Origin: Sphagnum compactum
Lineage: Eukaryota; Bryophyta; Sphagnopsida; Sphagnales
Direction: 5' to 3'
Assembly: GCA_965153455.1 (NCBI GenBank)
Contig: OZ234493.1
Span: 2,914,001 to 2,978,000, forward strand
DNA: 64,000 nucleotides
The notes beneath the pieces were generated by a model, which was not told where the DNA came from, made no database searches, and saw only the letters and a list, made by a program, of their open reading frames with translations. Of this stretch, positions 61,500-64,000 are shown piece by piece. The first letter of the stretch is position 1; the number at the start of each line of letters is the position of its first letter. Made by a program: the position numbers and the translations under genes.

Positions 61500-64000
61500 T
61501 TATCCCACATTAAGATTCTGCAAAACTTTTCCTTTTTACGGTCTTCAAGATCTGCAGAAAACCGAAGAACCCACTTTTTCAAGAACAGAAATGAGCCCAT
61601 GCATAATACGGACGATCCCACCATCGAATGAACCCAAGGAAGGACCCACCCCCCCCCACCCACTTCAAGAATGGAAAATTCACCACCCCCTCCCCGCCCC
61701 TCCCCTCCTCCCTTAGGCGACCGGAAATTACGGTTTAGAACGTGGCATGGTAGTCGCAGAGTCCGAGGAAACTGGGAAATTTTCCTTTCATCATTTTTAT
61801 TCACCCAATGATGTACTTACTATACGACTACAATACAACTGTGTATCATGATTGTGGCCACTTCCGACCGAAAGTTTCCGATCGAAAGTATCCAATGTTT
61901 CAAAGGAAAGTGTTTTAATAATATTCAATAGACAAAAATGTTTTCCTATTGGGCACCTCGTTTTCTCTTGGTGACTTTTTTTTTTTGGTGGCGAATTTTC
62001 AACTAATTTTTTTTGGGGGGGGGGGGGGTTCTAGTGTAAATTTGACTTAATTTGCTAATTTCTTGGAAAATTTCTCCAAATTCTCAATATCACAAAATTG
62101 GGGGAAAAAAAAAAAAAAAACCCATGCCTACAAATCTTTTCATATTGGGCACTTGTTCTGTAATAACATTGAGCCTGGTGGTGCTGCATTTAACTAGTTA
62201 TTCCTCAACCCGAAAAAGGAAACACAGGATGAAACTCAGTTTACCACCAAAATTGGTGGATCTTGTCATCTAGGCAAATCTTTTCGGTTGGGCACTTTGT
62301 CCTCTAATATAACCGTTTGAGAGCCTGAGACCCCGCATTTAACTGGTTTGCACTTCTTTAGTATATCATGCCATTTAGTAGTCAACTTATCTAGTGAAAG
62401 ATTGGCCCTTGTAGATCCTTTCACAATGCCAACATTTGCCAAAGCATTCATTTGGGATGAAAGTGAGGTGCTATTTGGGAACTCTTTGCTTTGATCCCCC
62501 CTTTCTCCCCCCTCCAAGAACCTGGACTAGGTAATAGCCCTTCCTAAGAACACCCTACCCTACTACCTATTGGGGAAGCTTGGTGTAGCAAATTGCAATA
62601 ATGGGGTTATAAGTTATATAAATTTGTTGCCAAGGAAAAGGGATTTTGTTTTAGGAGTGTTTCATTAGTACAAACCCTAAAATGTTTTATAGGGTTTCTA
62701 AATTTAATTCTTATTCAAATCAGTCACCTCTTTCTGAATAGAACATGAAGATGTGAAATGAATTTTGGAAACTAATTGTTATTTTCTAGAAAGACAATTA
62801 ATGAATGATATTTTCTAATTAAATTTGCCACTATAAATTGTTTTTTTGGAGTTTATTTGTAGATTGTAATTTCTTTGATGACTCTCTATTTTCCATTTGA
62901 AAAGTGTGTAATTATTAACCTTTTGGATAGGAAACCGAGATTGATTCCTCCCCCCCCATCCCCCCCTCTCTTCCCTTTCCAACACACACCCACACACATT
63001 TAAAATCTAGTTCATTAACTCTTGTTATTAATATGACTCTAATAAAGAAATTTTGGCCTCGAGATTTGAGAAATTCAGTAATGCTTAGGGGGCCTTTTTC
63101 CAATGCCATTTTAGTAATGAGTGTGTCTTTTTGGGTCAATTTTTGTGATTAGTAGCCAACGTGGCAATGATCCACAGAAAGATTTAGCCAAATTTGGCTA
63201 CCAGCTAAATATAAAAAGTTATATATAATTTTTTTCAAAACTAATCCAAATTTTGTTTGCTACCTACTTGAACCATGTATGGAAATCTGGCGAATTTTCT
63301 TAAAAAATTGGTTGAATATATGGCTATTGGAAATCTCAAAAAAAAAAGCACTTGAGTTTAGTACTATTTAAATTTTCAATATAGCTTTTTTGGGCTATAA
63401 CAAAAAGGTTGATGTTAATAATATCAGCAGGGTATATGGAATTTTGATGGATGGCTACTAATAAATAATAAACTTATTATAAATAAGCCCCCCATGTTGT
63501 TTGTGAGTAGGCTAGTGACTCTCCAAGTATTGAGCCCCCCACCAAACCATTGAGAAGGAGGCATCCCTTTGGGTGGGTGGGTGGGTGGGTGGGTAGGGAA
63601 GATCATTTTATTCATAACAAAAATCAAATATGATTCTCCATTCAAGAAGCAATTAAAGGCATGTGAGAAAGTTGCATTTCTTTCACACACTCACACACCT
63701 TTAGGCTTTCACTTCCCCCTCTCCCCTCCCCTCCCCCAACCCCTCATCACCCTCTTGTTTTGCATTAGTTTTGAGGTCAATCAACATGATATGAATCTGA
63801 CATATATATAATTCACTAGAATCCCTGACAACAACAAGCACTGGCTATGATGGAATGAAATATTCTATACCAGTGAGCAATGAGCATTAATGCAAAACTC
63901 AATGGGTAGTAGTAGATTGGAGTGTTGGGCTGGTTAAGGGTTTAGGGTTTAGGATCAATTTGATCTTGTTAATAGGTAGGGTGGGTTGTTCTTAGGAAAG
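61500..64000. other. Spacer at the end of the window
   Basis: No gene is supported. Contains a G-run at 62015-62028, C-runs near 61650 and 62950, a (GGGT)n tract at 63574-63594, and the dispersed repeat at 63130-63330. A TTTAGGGTTTAGG telomere-like dimer is at 63940-63952. Confidence 0.4.
63130..63330 (+). repeat. Short dispersed repeat, plus-strand copy
   Basis: Blocks in order: GGGTCAATTTTTGTGAT, TAGTAGCCAACGTGGCAATG, TTTAGCCAAATTTGGCT, TTTGCTACCTACTTGAACCA, TGTATGGAAATCTGGC. Closely parallels 59893-60085. Confidence 0.7.

Noticed and set aside
1-64000. tRNA, rRNA, snRNA and CRISPR signals
   Set aside because: Scanning for B-box-like GGTTCGA sites gave isolated hits (for example 9949, 17555, 56879) without a cloverleaf or A box. 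No regular spacer-repeat array exists.

Overview
This window is nuclear DNA from a land plant. The evidence is five intron-containing or plant-specific genes (NDL-type NDR protein, GPATCH11-like G-patch protein, TMEM214-like ER protein, S40 senescence regulator, plant-type DNA-3-methyladenine glycosylase I), GT-AG introns, and long AT-rich intergenic DNA full of transposon debris (Helitrons, solo LTRs, a Ty3/gypsy remnant). I cannot fix the clade from sequence alone.

Layout. 1-1191: 3' end of an NDR/NDL gene on +, cut by the window edge. 2492-4857: GPATCH11-like gene on +. 4858-11585: no supported gene; it holds a TIR element (7836-8672), a hairpin repeat (9531-9735) and a Helitron (9736-10247). 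11586-16528: TMEM214-like gene on -, ten exons that join into one 594-residue frame. 16529-27417: a gene desert with a Helitron (18069-18374), a minisatellite/foldback complex (20215-22390) and a solo-LTR-like repeat (23907-25158). 27487-28221: single-exon S40 gene on -. 28222-54627: a second desert with a repeated segment upstream of S40, a nested hairpin repeat/solo LTR/Helitron stack (36119-37722), another Helitron (39271-39941) and a decayed Ty3/gypsy polyprotein on - (44063-47960). 54628-58007: glycosylase gene on -, five exons joining into one 834-residue frame, with a very long Ser/Pro-rich N-terminal region. 58008-64000: intergenic, with copies of a short dispersed repeat.

The genes are ordinary single-copy housekeeping or regulatory genes with no evident operon-like relation. 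Exon chains were built by hand from GT-AG sites, phase and recalled family patterns. They are in frame from start to stop for the TMEM214-like, S40 and glycosylase genes; the 5' part of the GPATCH11 gene is less certain.

The most notable items are: a PHD-finger-like zinc motif in frame with the decayed integrase C-terminus of the Ty3/gypsy remnant; four Helitron-like elements in two size classes sharing one 3' terminus; a degenerate copy of the S40 terminal box just after the S40 stop; and a decoy copy of exon 4 inside a glycosylase intron.
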